Of a stretch of 64,000 bases of DNA, positions 28,376-37,026 are shown piece after piece. The stretch comes from Candidatus Thiodiazotropha sp. (ex Monitilora ramsayi). GTDB taxonomy: Bacteria > Pseudomonadota > Gammaproteobacteria > Chromatiales > Chromatiaceae. Positions within the stretch are counted from its first letter, which is position 1; the number at the start of each line of letters is the position of its first letter. The notes beneath the pieces were generated by a model. That model was not told the origin of the DNA. It made no database searches and was given only the letters and a program-made list of their open reading frames with translations. The translations under genes and the position numbers were made by a program. The DNA lies in the NCBI GenBank assembly GCA_025655595.1, contig JAHXIO010000001.1, forward strand, positions 248,001 to 312,000, given 5' to 3'.

Positions 28376-28592
28376 TTTCGAGCGGCGCTCAACCTTACAT
28401 TCAGGTGCTTTTATCGCACGGAATCTTAGATAAGATCCGCTATTCATCTTGACCTGCAAGCCTTCAATATGCAAAATGCGCGGTTAATTTCCGTGGTTTT
28501 TTAAGTATATTCTAATGTCCTGACAGAGAGGGGCTGCTGACGGGCCGGTTCGGCCTTGGCATCTCATCCAGTTTCCCGGGGAGTCATAAAGT

Positions 28593-29189
28593 ATGAGCGC
28601 AGATGGCGTTGATTTAAAAAAGCGGCGTACGCTAACGCTGGCTACCAGTGCGGTTGGGGCCGTCGGTGCCGGCTTTGTGATCTATCCATTTCTGGCGGCA
28701 TGGGCCCCCAGTGAGAAGGCAAAAGCGGCTGGTGCGCCTGTCGAGGCGGATATCGGTAAGCTTGAGCCTGGACAGATGATGCGTGTGAAGTGGCGCGGTA
28801 AGCCGGTCTGGATCGTCAATCGTACTGAGCAGAATCTCAACGACCTGCCATCTCTTGATGGAGAACTGGCCGACCCTGCTTCTGACCAGACGAGTCAGCA
28901 GCCGGATTACTGCAAAAACCCGACACGCTCCATCAAGGAACAGTATCTGGTGGCTGTCGGCATCTGCACGCACCTGGGTTGCTCGCCCACTTATCGGCCC
29001 GAAGTGGCCCCGGCCGATCTGGGTCCGGATTGGAAAGGCGGATTCTTCTGTCCCTGTCATGGCTCCCGCTTTGACCTGGCCGGCCGAGTGTATGCGGGTG
29101 TGCCTGCGCCGACGAACCTGGAAATCCCCCCCTACCAGTATCTCTCCGACACCAAGATCCTGGTCGGTGCCGATGGAGGAGCAGCCTGA
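28593..29189 (+). CDS. petA: Ubiquinol-cytochrome c reductase, Rieske iron-sulfur subunit
   Basis: 198 residues. An N-terminal Tat-like region ([26 protein letters not shown]) doubles as the membrane anchor. The Rieske domain ligands are CTHLGC and CPCHGS, binding the 2Fe-2S cluster. This subunit takes the first electron from ubiquinol in complex III. It overlaps petB (TGATG) and forms a petABC operon. The spacer before it contains no clear operator, but the 217 bp are ample for a promoter. Confidence 0.97.
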   Translation: MSADGVDLKKRRTLTLATSAVGAVGAGFVIYPFLAAWAPSEKAKAAGAPVEADIGKLEPGQMMRVKWRGKPVWIVNRTEQNLNDLPSLDGELADPASDQTSQQPDYCKNPTRSIKEQYLVAVGICTHLGCSPTYRPEVAPADLGPDWKGGFFCPCHGSRFDLAGRVYAGVPAPTNLEIPPYQYLSDTKILVGADGGAA

Positions 29190-30430
29190 TGAGTATGATG
29201 AAGAATTTTATGGGCTGGATCGACGATCGCTACCCCATGACCAAGGTCTGGAACGAGCATCTGGCCCAGTACTACGCACCCAAGAATTTCAACTTCTGGT
29301 ACTTCATGGGTTCGCTGGCGATGCTGGTGCTGGTGATCCAGATTCTGACCGGTGTCTGGCTGGCGATGAGCTACAAACCCGATGCCGACCTGGCTTTCGG
29401 CTCCGTCGAGTACATCATGCGCGATGTGGAGTGGGGTTGGTTGATTCGCTACATGCACTCAACAGGGGCATCCGCCTTCTTTGTCGTCATCTATCTGCAC
29501 ATGTTCCGTGGACTGATGTACGGTTCCTACCGCAAGCCCCGTGAGCTGCTGTGGATTATCGGTGTGATCGTCTACCTGGCGATGATGGCAACCGCCTTCT
29601 TCGGTTATCTGCTGCCTTGGGGGCAGATGTCCTACTGGGGTGCGCAGGTTATCGTCAACCTGTTCTCTGCGGTGCCGGTGATCGGTCCCGACCTGGGTGT
29701 CTGGGTACGTGGTGACTACGTCATCTCCGACGCCACGCTCAATCGTTTCTTTGCTCTGCACTTCCTGCTGCCTTTTATCCTGGCAGCGTTGGTGTTCATC
29801 CATATCGTGGCTCTGCATAAGGTGGGTTCGAACAATCCGGACGGCATCGAGATCAAGAAGGGACCGAAGGGTAACAAGTGGGACGAGAATGCCCCGGCTG
29901 ACGGTATTCCTTTCCATCCCTACTACTCGGTTAAGGATATTGCCGGTGTGGCGGGTTTCCTCTTCCTGTTTGCCGCCGTGGTCTTCTTTGCGCCTGAGAT
30001 GGGGGGGTACTTCATTGAGCATCCCAACTTCGAACCGGCCAACCCGCTGAAGACGCCTGAGCATATCGCACCGGTCTGGTACTTCACCCCTTTCTACGCC
30101 ATCCTGCGTGCGGTGCCTTCGATTGCCGGCTCTGCTTTCCCGGGTGTGGTTGCCATGTTTGCCTCCATCCTGATTATGTTCTTTCTGCCTTGGTTGGATC
30201 GCAGTCCGGTTAAATCGATTCGCTACAAAGGTTCGCTCTATAAGGTCATGCTGTGGCTGTTTGTGATCGACTTTATTATCTTGGGTTTTCTCGGTACGCA
30301 ACCGACCACAGACCTGTATAAGCTGATGGCACAGATCGGCACCATCTACTATTTCGCGTTCTTCCTGTTGATGCCGATCTACAGCAAAATGGATAAAACG
30401 AAACCTGTGCCTGAGAGGGTGACCGAATGA
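29189..30430 (+). CDS. petB: Cytochrome b of the bc1 complex
   Basis: 413 residues, with about eight transmembrane helices. Heme-ligand histidines lie in helix B (RYMHSTGASAFFVVIYLHMFRG) and helix D (FFALHFLLPFILAALVFIHIVALH). The Qo-site motif is present as PVWYFTPFYAILRAVPSI (PEWY variant: PVWY). ATG overlaps the petA stop by one base and its own stop overlaps the petC start. Complete and in frame. It is the core subunit for quinol oxidation and proton translocation. Confidence 0.97.
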   Translation: MSMMKNFMGWIDDRYPMTKVWNEHLAQYYAPKNFNFWYFMGSLAMLVLVIQILTGVWLAMSYKPDADLAFGSVEYIMRDVEWGWLIRYMHSTGASAFFVVIYLHMFRGLMYGSYRKPRELLWIIGVIVYLAMMATAFFGYLLPWGQMSYWGAQVIVNLFSAVPVIGPDLGVWVRGDYVISDATLNRFFALHFLLPFILAALVFIHIVALHKVGSNNPDGIEIKKGPKGNKWDENAPADGIPFHPYYSVKDIAGVAGFLFLFAAVVFFAPEMGGYFIEHPNFEPANPLKTPEHIAPVWYFTPFYAILRAVPSIAGSAFPGVVAMFASILIMFFLPWLDRSPVKSIRYKGSLYKVMLWLFVIDFIILGFLGTQPTTDLYKLMAQIGTIYYFAFFLLMPIYSKMDKTKPVPERVTE

Positions 30431-31167
30431 AAAAGCTGATTGTCGTAATCCTATTAGCCGCGGCCCCCATGCTCGGACTGGCCGCAGGTGGCGGTGCGCA
30501 TCTGGACGATGCGGATATCGATCTGGGTGATCAGGCTTCGCTGCAACGCGGTGCCAAGTTCTTTATGAACTACTGCCTGAGCTGCCACTCAGCCAAGTTT
30601 CAACGCTACAACCGGATGGCAAAGGATCTTGGTCTGACCGAAGAGGAAGTGATCAACAACCTGATGTTCACCACCGACAAGATCGGTGACACCATGAACA
30701 TAGCCATGACTGCCGACAAGGCGACCGCCTGGTTCGGTAATCCGCCTCCCGACCTGAGCGTTATCACACGCGCCCGGGGTGTGGACTGGATCTACACCTA
30801 TCTGCGCAGCTTCTATCTGGATAAGGAGCGCCCGTTCGGTGTCAACAACATCGTCTTCCCCGACGTGGGAATGCCTCACGTCCTCTGGGAGCTGCAGGGT
30901 GCGCAAAAGGCAGTCTTCAAGACCGTCAAGGACTCTGCGGGTAACGATACTCAGCAGTTCGACCATTTTGAACCAGTCACTCCCGGTACTCTTAGCCCTG
31001 AGGAGTACGATCAGGTTGCAAGAGACCTGACCGCTTTCCTCAGCTATATCGGCGAGCCGATTCAGATGGAACGTAGACGCCTGGGTGTCTGGGTGCTGCT
31101 TTTCATCGCCGTCTTCTTCGTGCTGGCCTACCTGCTGAAGAAGGAGTACTGGAAGGACGTACACTAA
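30427..31167 (+). CDS. petC: Cytochrome c1 of the bc1 complex
   Basis: 246 residues. A signal peptide (MKKLIVVILLAAAPMLGLAAG) leads to a periplasmic heme c domain with CLSCHS at about 56-61; the distal Met ligand is probably in IVFPDVGMPHVLWELQG. A C-terminal helix at about 218-238 (LGVWVLLFIAVFFVLAYLL) anchors it, ending EYWKDVH. It completes the bc1 operon and overlaps petB by ATGA. A strong terminator follows. Confidence 0.97.
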   Translation: MKKLIVVILLAAAPMLGLAAGGGAHLDDADIDLGDQASLQRGAKFFMNYCLSCHSAKFQRYNRMAKDLGLTEEEVINNLMFTTDKIGDTMNIAMTADKATAWFGNPPPDLSVITRARGVDWIYTYLRSFYLDKERPFGVNNIVFPDVGMPHVLWELQGAQKAVFKTVKDSAGNDTQQFDHFEPVTPGTLSPEEYDQVARDLTAFLSYIGEPIQMERRRLGVWVLLFIAVFFVLAYLLKKEYWKDVH

Positions 31168-31190
31168 GGGCTTTTAGCCTGATCTGACAA

Positions 31191-31227
31191 AAAGGCGCAC
31201 AGTTGCGTTATACTGTGCGCCTTTTTT
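31191..31227 (+). terminator. Intrinsic terminator after petC
   Basis: GGCGCACAGT (31194-31203) pairs with ACTGTGCGCC (31212-31221) over a TGCGTTAT loop, followed by TTTTTT (31222-31227); an A run precedes the stem. It separates petABC from sspA. Confidence 0.95.
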
Positions 31228-31303
31228 CGTTCTATGACGCTGTCTGTCGGTCTGCGGGTTGTGATCCGTGACAACGGACTATTAAGGGGAGAGGCTTAAA
31301 TAA

Positions 31304-31927
31304 ATGGCGGCAGTTTCCAACAAACGTTCTGTGATGACCCTCTATTCGGATCCCGTGAATCCCTACTGCCATCGGGTCAGGTTGGTGTTGGCGGAGAAGA
31401 ACATCACCTATGAAGTGGAGGATATCGATCCTCTCAACATGCCTGAAGCGCTGATGGAGTTGAATCCTTACGGTACGCTGCCGACGCTGGTCGACCGCGA
31501 TCTGAAGCTCTATGAGTCGCGTATCATCATGGAGTATCTAGACGAACGCTTCCCGCATCCGCCTCTGCTGCCGGTCGATCCGGTCTCCCGTTCCACCTCG
31601 CGTTTGCTGCTGTTCCGTGTCGAGAATGACTGGTACCGCCAAATGGATATCATCCTCAGTGGTAAAAAGGAGGCAACCAAGGCCCGCAAGGAGCTGCGGG
31701 AAAGCCTGATTTCAACGGCACCGGTATTCGGCGCCAAGCCCTTTTTCATGAGCGATGAATTTACCCTGGTGGATTGCGCCATCGCCCCGCTGCTCTGGCG
31801 ACTCCCCGAGCTTGGTGTGGATATTCCAGCCAGTGCCAAGGGCCTTCACAGTTACGCTAAGCTGCTTTTTGAGAGAGAGTCGTTTCAGCAGAGCCTTTCT
31901 GAGCCTGAAAGGGAGATGCGAGGTTAG
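31304..31927 (+). CDS. sspA: Stringent starvation protein A
   Basis: 207 residues, a GST-fold RNA-polymerase-associated protein. The thioredoxin-like half (MTLYSDPVNPYCHRVRLVLAEKNITYEVEDID) ends ESRIIMEYLDERFPHPPLLP, and the helical half contains FMSDEFTLVDCAIAPLLWRLPELG. SspA alters transcription during starvation and stress. It sits after petABC and before sspB, the usual gammaproteobacterial order. ATG 31304 follows an AGGGGAGAGG site. Confidence 0.96.
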   Translation: MAAVSNKRSVMTLYSDPVNPYCHRVRLVLAEKNITYEVEDIDPLNMPEALMELNPYGTLPTLVDRDLKLYESRIIMEYLDERFPHPPLLPVDPVSRSTSRLLLFRVENDWYRQMDIILSGKKEATKARKELRESLISTAPVFGAKPFFMSDEFTLVDCAIAPLLWRLPELGVDIPASAKGLHSYAKLLFERESFQQSLSEPEREMRG

Positions 31928-31944
31928 TCGCGGCCCCGTCAGCA

Positions 31945-32352
31945 ATGAGCACCACTGAAAACATGTCTCCCAACCGTCCCTATCTGATCAGGGCGCTGTA
32001 TGAATGGTTGGTGGACAATGGTCAGACGCCATATCTTCTGGTGAATGCCGAATATAGCGGTACGGTGGTGCCCGGAAAGTTTGTCGAAGATGGTCGTATT
32101 GTGCTCAATATCGACCCTTCGGCAGTCTCCAGCCTGGAACTGGGTAATGATTGGATCAGTTTCAGTGCCCGGTTTGGCGGTGTGGCAGAGGAGATTCTGG
32201 TACCGCCTGCAGCGGTGCAGGGTATCTATGCCAAGGAGAACGGCCAGGGCATGCTCTTCCCCGATGAAAGTCAGTCAAACGGGGATGGTCCCGATGACGA
32301 TCCGGGTCCTGACAAGCCGGGTGGCCGTCCCAAGTTGAAAGTGGTCAAATAG
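31945..32352 (+). CDS. sspB: ClpXP protease specificity-enhancing factor SspB
   Basis: 135 residues. The N-terminal substrate-binding fold (PYLIRALYEWLVDNGQTPYLLV through IGFS-like ISFSARFGGVAEEILVPPAAV) is complete. An acidic, low-complexity linker (DESQSNGDGPDDDPGPDKPG) leads to the C-terminal ClpX-docking tail GRPKLKVVK. It delivers ssrA-tagged peptides to ClpXP. 17 bp after sspA, so cotranscribed. All functional parts are visible. Confidence 0.96.
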   Translation: MSTTENMSPNRPYLIRALYEWLVDNGQTPYLLVNAEYSGTVVPGKFVEDGRIVLNIDPSAVSSLELGNDWISFSARFGGVAEEILVPPAAVQGIYAKENGQGMLFPDESQSNGDGPDDDPGPDKPGGRPKLKVVK

Positions 32353-32483
32353 CGCTGCTTGCGGTAGAAATAACCCACACTTTCTTACTGCTCCACATCT
32401 TGGGCGGCTAAGCTTTTCTCCTTGTACCTGTAAAGGTGCGTTTCCAGGCGTAACAGCGACAGCACGATGTTTGTTAACGGACG

Positions 32484-32819
32484 CTAGTGATCCAGTCGAC
32501 TGCTCTCGGGCTCTTCTTCAGGCAGGTCGAGGTGCAGGCTGACATGTTGACTGCCCATCATCACCAAGTAACCGGTACGACGCCCCTGACCTTCCAGGCT
32601 GTAGTCGAACTGGTATGTTCTTCGCAGTTTCAAGCCGCTCCGTACCCAGCGTATTGTCAATCGATGCAACGCCACCGTTTGATCTAGGAACTGCACGCCG
32701 TAGCTTTCACAGGCTTTGCGGCCTATTCTTGTGGCTATCTCGCGTACCTTCAGGCTGTCTCGCCAGAACCAGATTAACATCATCAATACGAGCAGCAGGT
32801 TCAGGGTGGAATATGACAT
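32484..32819 (-). CDS. DUF3301 family small membrane protein
   Basis: 111 residues. One N-terminal helix (about 4-20, LNLLLVLMMLIWFWRDSL) is followed by a cytoplasmic beta-rich domain (ACESYGVQFLDQTVALHRL, RRTYQFDYSLEGQGRRTGYLVMMG) that matches DUF3301. The family is found in gammaproteobacteria, often near sspB or macrodomain genes; function unknown. It is divergent from the macrodomain gene. Confidence 0.8.
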   Translation of the reverse strand: MSYSTLNLLLVLMMLIWFWRDSLKVREIATRIGRKACESYGVQFLDQTVALHRLTIRWVRSGLKLRRTYQFDYSLEGQGRRTGYLVMMGSQHVSLHLDLPEEEPESSRLDH

Positions 32820-32847
32820 TACTAGATTTCAAATTGGGGGGTCGGTA

Positions 32848-33360
32848 GTGGGACAGGTATGCATTGTAACGGGAGATATCACCCGTCTGAAAGTCGATGC
32901 CATCGTCAATGCCGCCAACTCCAGTCTGCTGGGTGGCGGTGGCGTGGATGGTGCGATACATCGAGCGGCAGGTCCGCAACTGCTGGAATACTGCAGAAGT
33001 ATGGGTGGCTGCCCGACCGGAGAAGCGCGTATCACGCCGGGCTTCAATCTGCCGGCAAAATTTGTAATCCATACGGTGGGTCCTGTGTGGCGGGATGGCG
33101 GACATGGTGAACCGGGGTTGCTCCAAGATTGTTATGAGAACTCTTTCAGGCTTGCAGCAGAGAACGATATCCGGACGATCGCGTTTTCTGCGATCAGTAC
33201 CGGTGTATACGGATACCCGAAATCCTTGGCGGCCGAATTGGCGATTAAGGTCATGAGAAGATACAAAGATGACTTTGAAGAGATAGTGGCTTGCTGTTTC
33301 AGCCAAGGGGATGCCGATCTCTATCATGATAAGTGCTCAGAGTGTCGGCTGATGAATTGA
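32848..33360 (+). CDS. Macrodomain protein (YmdB-like)
   Basis: 170 residues forming one macrodomain that binds ADP-ribose or O-acetyl-ADP-ribose. Motifs: VCIVTGDITRLKVDAIVNAAN, the loop SLLGGGGVDGAIHRAAG, and the phosphate loop AISTGVYGYPKSLAAEL. These match the hydrolase-type MacroD/YmdB group. The start GTG at 32848 puts the domain at residue 2; it follows GGGGGGTCGGTA. Longer frames overlap the divergent gene's coding strand. Probable role: de-ADP-ribosylation or deacetylation of O-acetyl-ADP-ribose. Confidence 0.9.
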   Translation: MGQVCIVTGDITRLKVDAIVNAANSSLLGGGGVDGAIHRAAGPQLLEYCRSMGGCPTGEARITPGFNLPAKFVIHTVGPVWRDGGHGEPGLLQDCYENSFRLAAENDIRTIAFSAISTGVYGYPKSLAAELAIKVMRRYKDDFEEIVACCFSQGDADLYHDKCSECRLMN

Positions 33361-33487
33361 TTTTGAGGTGATGAGAGTCATTTTGCTGCAGTCATGGGTT
33401 GAGCTGTTTTTTTCTTTATCGAGTATTCTGTTTGTTTATTAGAAGATATGATCGGCCCTCAAATTCTCGACTATTGGATGCTTCGTA

Positions 33488-33712
33488 ATGTTTACCTGGC
33501 TAGATAAAATCCCTCTACAGATGATTGCCTTGCCGGCTGCATTGTTGGCGCTGGCCCCGTTCGTGCCCGAGCCTCACTTATGGCAGAAGTTAAAGATGCT
33601 CGCCAGCGGCGAACTGCAGAAGCCGATTGATATCTTCGATCTGCTCTTTCATGGTACGGGACTGATATTGTTGGCGATCAAGCTGATGCGCGGTGAAAGG
33701 GAGACTCATTAA
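33488..33712 (+). CDS. Small membrane protein, conserved type of unknown function
   Basis: 74 residues with two hydrophobic segments (MIALPAALLALAPFVPEPH at about 12-30 and IFDLLFHGTGLILLAIKLM at about 49-67) and a charged loop. Short proteins of this kind in related bacteria are often labelled RND transporter, but the length excludes that. ATG 33488 is the first in frame. It is convergent with fetB, 17 bp apart. Confidence 0.7.
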   Translation: MFTWLDKIPLQMIALPAALLALAPFVPEPHLWQKLKMLASGELQKPIDIFDLLFHGTGLILLAIKLMRGERETH

Positions 33713-33728
33713 GCTGATTCCACCTCAT

Positions 33729-34532
33729 TCAGTTTCTTGGTGGCCGTAAACGATCCAGCCGGAGCCGCTCCCTCTCATCAAACAGGCGCCTGGAGCCGAT
33801 CCACACGGCAGCGCTGGCGCCGAATCCGGTACCGGCGGCGATCAGTAGCATGATGAGGATCTGATATTTAGCCGCCTCGAACGGCGGGCTGCCGGCAAGA
33901 ATCTGTCCCGTCATCATGCCGGGCAGACTGACCACACCCGCAGCCGCCATTGCATTGATAATGGGGATCAATCCACTGCGCAGTGCATTGCGTCGAATCT
34001 CCCGAATCGCCTCCTCCCAGGTATGCCCCATCATCAACCTGCCTTCGATCTCCCGCTGCTGTTGCCAGGCGTGCTGGGTGAGATTGTCGAGTGCTATGGC
34101 GATGCCGGACATGGTATTGCCCAGCATCATCCCGAGCAGAGGGATGGTGTATTGCACAGAGTACCAGGGTTCGGCCTGAATGATGACGCTCAATGCAATC
34201 AGCGTCACGCTGAAGGATGAGATGAACATGGATAGCGTACCGATACCCATGCCCCAGTAACCAAAGAAAGGGCGCTGTTGGCGGGCCATGACCTCATAGC
34301 CGGCCACTATCAACATAAACAGCGCAAGGGCGGCGATCAACATCGGGTGAGACTGTACGAAGAGGAACTTCAAAACCAGGCCCAATAGACTCAGCTGCAT
34401 AACCGTCCGTAGTGCAGCGATCAATAACCGCTGTCCGATACCGAGTGAGAGCTGGAATGAGAGAAGCGCAAGTGCCAGCACCAACAAAGCGGCCAGCGAG
34501 AGGTCAAATGCTGTCAGCCGGATCAGTTCCAT
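33729..34532 (-). CDS. fetB: FetB-type iron export permease
   Basis: 267 residues, a YbbM/FetB-family membrane protein with about seven helices. Conserved signatures: ISVTLIALSVIIQAEPWYSV-like segment, YTIPLLGMMLGNTMSGIAIAL, and RRNALRSGLIPIINAMAAAGVVSLPGMMTGQILAG. Partner of the ATPase just upstream with a 10-bp overlap. E. coli FetAB exports iron under oxidative stress; that role is carried over by family. The C-terminus is basic (RRLFDERERLRLDRLRP). Confidence 0.88.
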   Translation of the reverse strand: MELIRLTAFDLSLAALLVLALALLSFQLSLGIGQRLLIAALRTVMQLSLLGLVLKFLFVQSHPMLIAALALFMLIVAGYEVMARQQRPFFGYWGMGIGTLSMFISSFSVTLIALSVIIQAEPWYSVQYTIPLLGMMLGNTMSGIAIALDNLTQHAWQQQREIEGRLMMGHTWEEAIREIRRNALRSGLIPIINAMAAAGVVSLPGMMTGQILAGSPPFEAAKYQILIMLLIAAGTGFGASAAVWIGSRRLFDERERLRLDRLRPPRN

Positions 34533-35122
34533 GCCGACACCAATCCTCTGTTTCGGATAACCAGTGAGTGTGAACCTACGCGGCGTTGCTGGTCGGGATC
34601 GTGTGTGACCCAGAGGACTGCGGTATCGTGTGTCTTACGCCACTCCTCAATCAAGGTCTCAGCCAGATCGATATTTCCTTTGTCCAGATTGGCGGTAGGC
34701 TCGTCCAGTAGTAAGACCTGGGGCTGTCCCGAGAGCAGGCGGAGTAAAGCGAGGCGCTGCCTTTCTCCACTGGACAGTCTGTTGACCTGCCATTCCGTAC
34801 TTTTGGTGGGCAGATTGAGATGTGCAAGTGCCGTTTTATCGAGCCGGGTAAAGTGGTCGCTGACCTGCTCGCTCCACCAGGCGCTCTCAGCCGGCAGGAG
34901 ACCGACCTTGCGACGCCAGGCAGGACCTGAGACGTTGTGCTGTGCGGTATCATCGCACCAGGCTTCACCCCCATGAGGGTCCAGGTCGGCGATCGCCCTC
35001 AGTAGACGGGATTTACCGCTGCCGGATGGACCGCTCAAGGTGATGCATTCACCGGGTTCAAGTTCCAGGTCGAAGGGGTCCAGCAGCGGTGTGCTGAATG
35101 CTTTCAGTCTGAGGCCGGCCAC
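34523..35122 (-). CDS. fetA: FetA-type ABC transporter ATPase
   Basis: 199 residues, a short ABC ATPase: Walker A GPSGSGKSRLL, signature RLSSGERQRLALLRLL, Walker B QVLLLDEPTANLD, switch His in WVTHDPDQ. It pairs with FetB. The GTG at 35122 overlaps the trmB stop by one base (TAGTG), typical of coupled genes; a GTG 30 bp upstream is an alternative. Together trmB-fetA-fetB form one minus-strand operon. Confidence 0.87.
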   Translation of the reverse strand: MAGLRLKAFSTPLLDPFDLELEPGECITLSGPSGSGKSRLLRAIADLDPHGGEAWCDDTAQHNVSGPAWRRKVGLLPAESAWWSEQVSDHFTRLDKTALAHLNLPTKSTEWQVNRLSSGERQRLALLRLLSGQPQVLLLDEPTANLDKGNIDLAETLIEEWRKTHDTAVLWVTHDPDQQRRVGSHSLVIRNRGLVSAWN

Positions 35123-35820
35123 TAGGGCAGGCGCTCGAAAAAAAGGTCCCACACGCCGTGACCCAGACGCTGGCCACGCTGCTCGAATTTGGTCAGAGGA
35201 CGGGAGTCCGGGCGGGGGGCAAACTGCCCGCTGCCGGCCTGATTGGTAAACCCGGAATGAGCTGACAATACTCCCAGCATATGATCTGCATAGGCCTCCC
35301 AGTCGGTTGCCATATGAAGTATGCCGCCGGGCACGAGTACGCGATAGAGTAAATCTGCAAACTCGGTCTGTACAATCCGCCGTTTGTGGTGGCGTTTTTT
35401 GGGCCAGGGATCGGGGAAATAGAGCAATACCCGTGCAAGACTGGCCATCGGCAGATGGTGGCGCAATAGTTCCATGGCATCCACTTGCAGGATGCGGACA
35501 TTGCTGCTCTCCTGCTGCGCCAGTTTGATCATCAGGTGGCCCACGCCGGGGCTGTGTACCTCGACACCCAGAAAATTTTGATTCGGGTTTTGCTGGGCCA
35601 GTTGGGCCAGCGTTTTGCCATTACCGAAACCGATCTCCAGCGTGACCGGGTTGCGATTGCCGAAGATGGCCGGGAGGTCGAGCGGTCCCGTATCCAGGTC
35701 TAATCCATAGCGGGGCCAAAGCGTATCAAACGCGCGTTGTTGGGCCTCGGTGACACGCCCCTGCCGCAACACATAACTGCGGATGGGGCGGTGCTGTTTT
35801 TGTTGGGATTGCTCGTTCAC
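35122..35820 (-). CDS. trmB: tRNA (guanine-N7-)-methyltransferase
   Basis: 232 residues, a class I SAM-dependent methyltransferase that makes m7G46 in tRNA. Motifs: the SAM loop LEIGFGNGKTL, the FLGVEVHSPGVGHL segment, and the catalytic region LLYFPDPWPKKRHHKRRIVQ, with TKFEQRG near the C-terminus. Start codon GTG 35820 (NEQSQQKQHRPIRSYVLRQGR follows). Complete. Upstream is thiG, 43 bp away. Confidence 0.96.
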   Translation of the reverse strand: MNEQSQQKQHRPIRSYVLRQGRVTEAQQRAFDTLWPRYGLDLDTGPLDLPAIFGNRNPVTLEIGFGNGKTLAQLAQQNPNQNFLGVEVHSPGVGHLMIKLAQQESSNVRILQVDAMELLRHHLPMASLARVLLYFPDPWPKKRHHKRRIVQTEFADLLYRVLVPGGILHMATDWEAYADHMLGVLSAHSGFTNQAGSGQFAPRPDSRPLTKFEQRGQRLGHGVWDLFFERLP

Positions 35821-35863
35821 AGGAGAGATGGGAATCGTTGGCCGGCTGAGTCTGCACCTTCAG

Positions 35864-36658
35864 TTAAAAGAAGAGCCCATCCATCGGAGAGGAGGCTGAG
35901 GCGAAACGCTTGGCCGGCATGCGACCTGCCTGATAGGCTTCACGCCCGGCCTGGATCGCCTTTTTCATTGCGGATGCCATCAGCACCGGATTCTGTGCGG
36001 CAGCGATAGCGGTGTTCATCAATACTCCGTCACAGCCCAATTCCATCGCCACGGCGGCATCGGAAGCGGTGCCCACGCCGGCATCGACCAGGATCGGGAC
36101 CTTGGCATTCTCGACGATGGTGCGGATGTTGAGCCGATTGCGAATTCCCAGGCCGGAACCGATGGGTGCGGCCAACGGCATCACGGCAACGCAACCCATC
36201 TCCTCCAGCCGCTTGGCCATGATGGGGTCGTCATTGGTGTAGACCATCACATCGAAACCATCCTTGATCAGCTCTTCGGCGGCCTGCAGGGTCTGCACCA
36301 CATCGGGGAAGAGGGTCTTTTCGTCGCCTAGAACCTCCAGTTTCACCAGGTTATGACCGTCGAGCAGTTCCCGGGCGAGACGGCAGGTGCGGACTGCGGT
36401 CTGCGCATCGAAGCACCCGGCAGTATTGGGCAGGTAGGTGAATTCACTCGGAGGCAACACCTCAAGGATGCTGGGTTCGTCCTTGTTCTGACCGATATTG
36501 GTGCGCCGCACTGCGATGGTCACGATCTCGGCGCCGCTGGCGTCGATGGCTGCACGGGTCTCTGCCATATCTTTGTATTTACCGGTGCCTACCAGCAGGC
36601 GGGAGGTGAATTCGCGTCCGGCGACGCTGAAACTGTCTTTCTGAATCTCGTTTGGCAT
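35864..36658 (-). CDS. thiG: Thiazole synthase
   Basis: 264 residues, a TIM-barrel enzyme that builds the thiazole phosphate of thiamine from deoxyxylulose phosphate, ThiS thiocarboxylate and a glycine imine. Visible: [55 protein letters not shown] and [32 protein letters not shown]. Schiff-base lysine lies in the KLEVLGD strand. thiS is next upstream (56 bp). Confidence 0.97.
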   Translation of the reverse strand: MPNEIQKDSFSVAGREFTSRLLVGTGKYKDMAETRAAIDASGAEIVTIAVRRTNIGQNKDEPSILEVLPPSEFTYLPNTAGCFDAQTAVRTCRLARELLDGHNLVKLEVLGDEKTLFPDVVQTLQAAEELIKDGFDVMVYTNDDPIMAKRLEEMGCVAVMPLAAPIGSGLGIRNRLNIRTIVENAKVPILVDAGVGTASDAAVAMELGCDGVLMNTAIAAAQNPVLMASAMKKAIQAGREAYQAGRMPAKRFASASSPMDGLFF

Positions 36659-36714
36659 CAGTTTATCTGTGTCTGAAGTGTTAAAAGTAAATCTTGGGTC
36701 TGTGTGGGATATGT

Positions 36715-36915
36715 TCAGCCACCGCCGACGGCATGGATGATCTCAACCCTGTCATCGGCCTCGATTCTATGGCCTGCGAAGGCGCTTCGTGGTACCAGCT
36801 CCTCATTCACCTCAACTGCAATACGCTGATCGGTCAGTTCGAGCAGGGTGATAAGGCCCGCCATATCCAGGTCTGCGGGGATTTGCTTTTCCTCGCCGTT
36901 TAAGTAAATCTGCAT
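36715..36915 (-). CDS. thiS: Sulfur carrier protein ThiS
   Basis: 66 residues with a ubiquitin-like fold and the required C-terminal Gly-Gly (ends HAVGGG), which is adenylated and thiocarboxylated to give sulfur to Thi[23 protein letters not shown] is the typical start. The extra third Gly at the end is a small departure. It is the first gene in the thiS-thiG-trmB-fetA-fetB run. Confidence 0.94.
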   Translation of the reverse strand: MQIYLNGEEKQIPADLDMAGLITLLELTDQRIAVEVNEELVPRSAFAGHRIEADDRVEIIHAVGGG

Positions 36916-37026
36916 CTCTATCCGGTCTCTGTGTGGGTAACAGTACAGAATAGGGATTCTACATCAACTGTGATCGACAAAATACGCAGAGCCATCATTC
37001 AACAATAATGATCCGCGAAAGGGGTA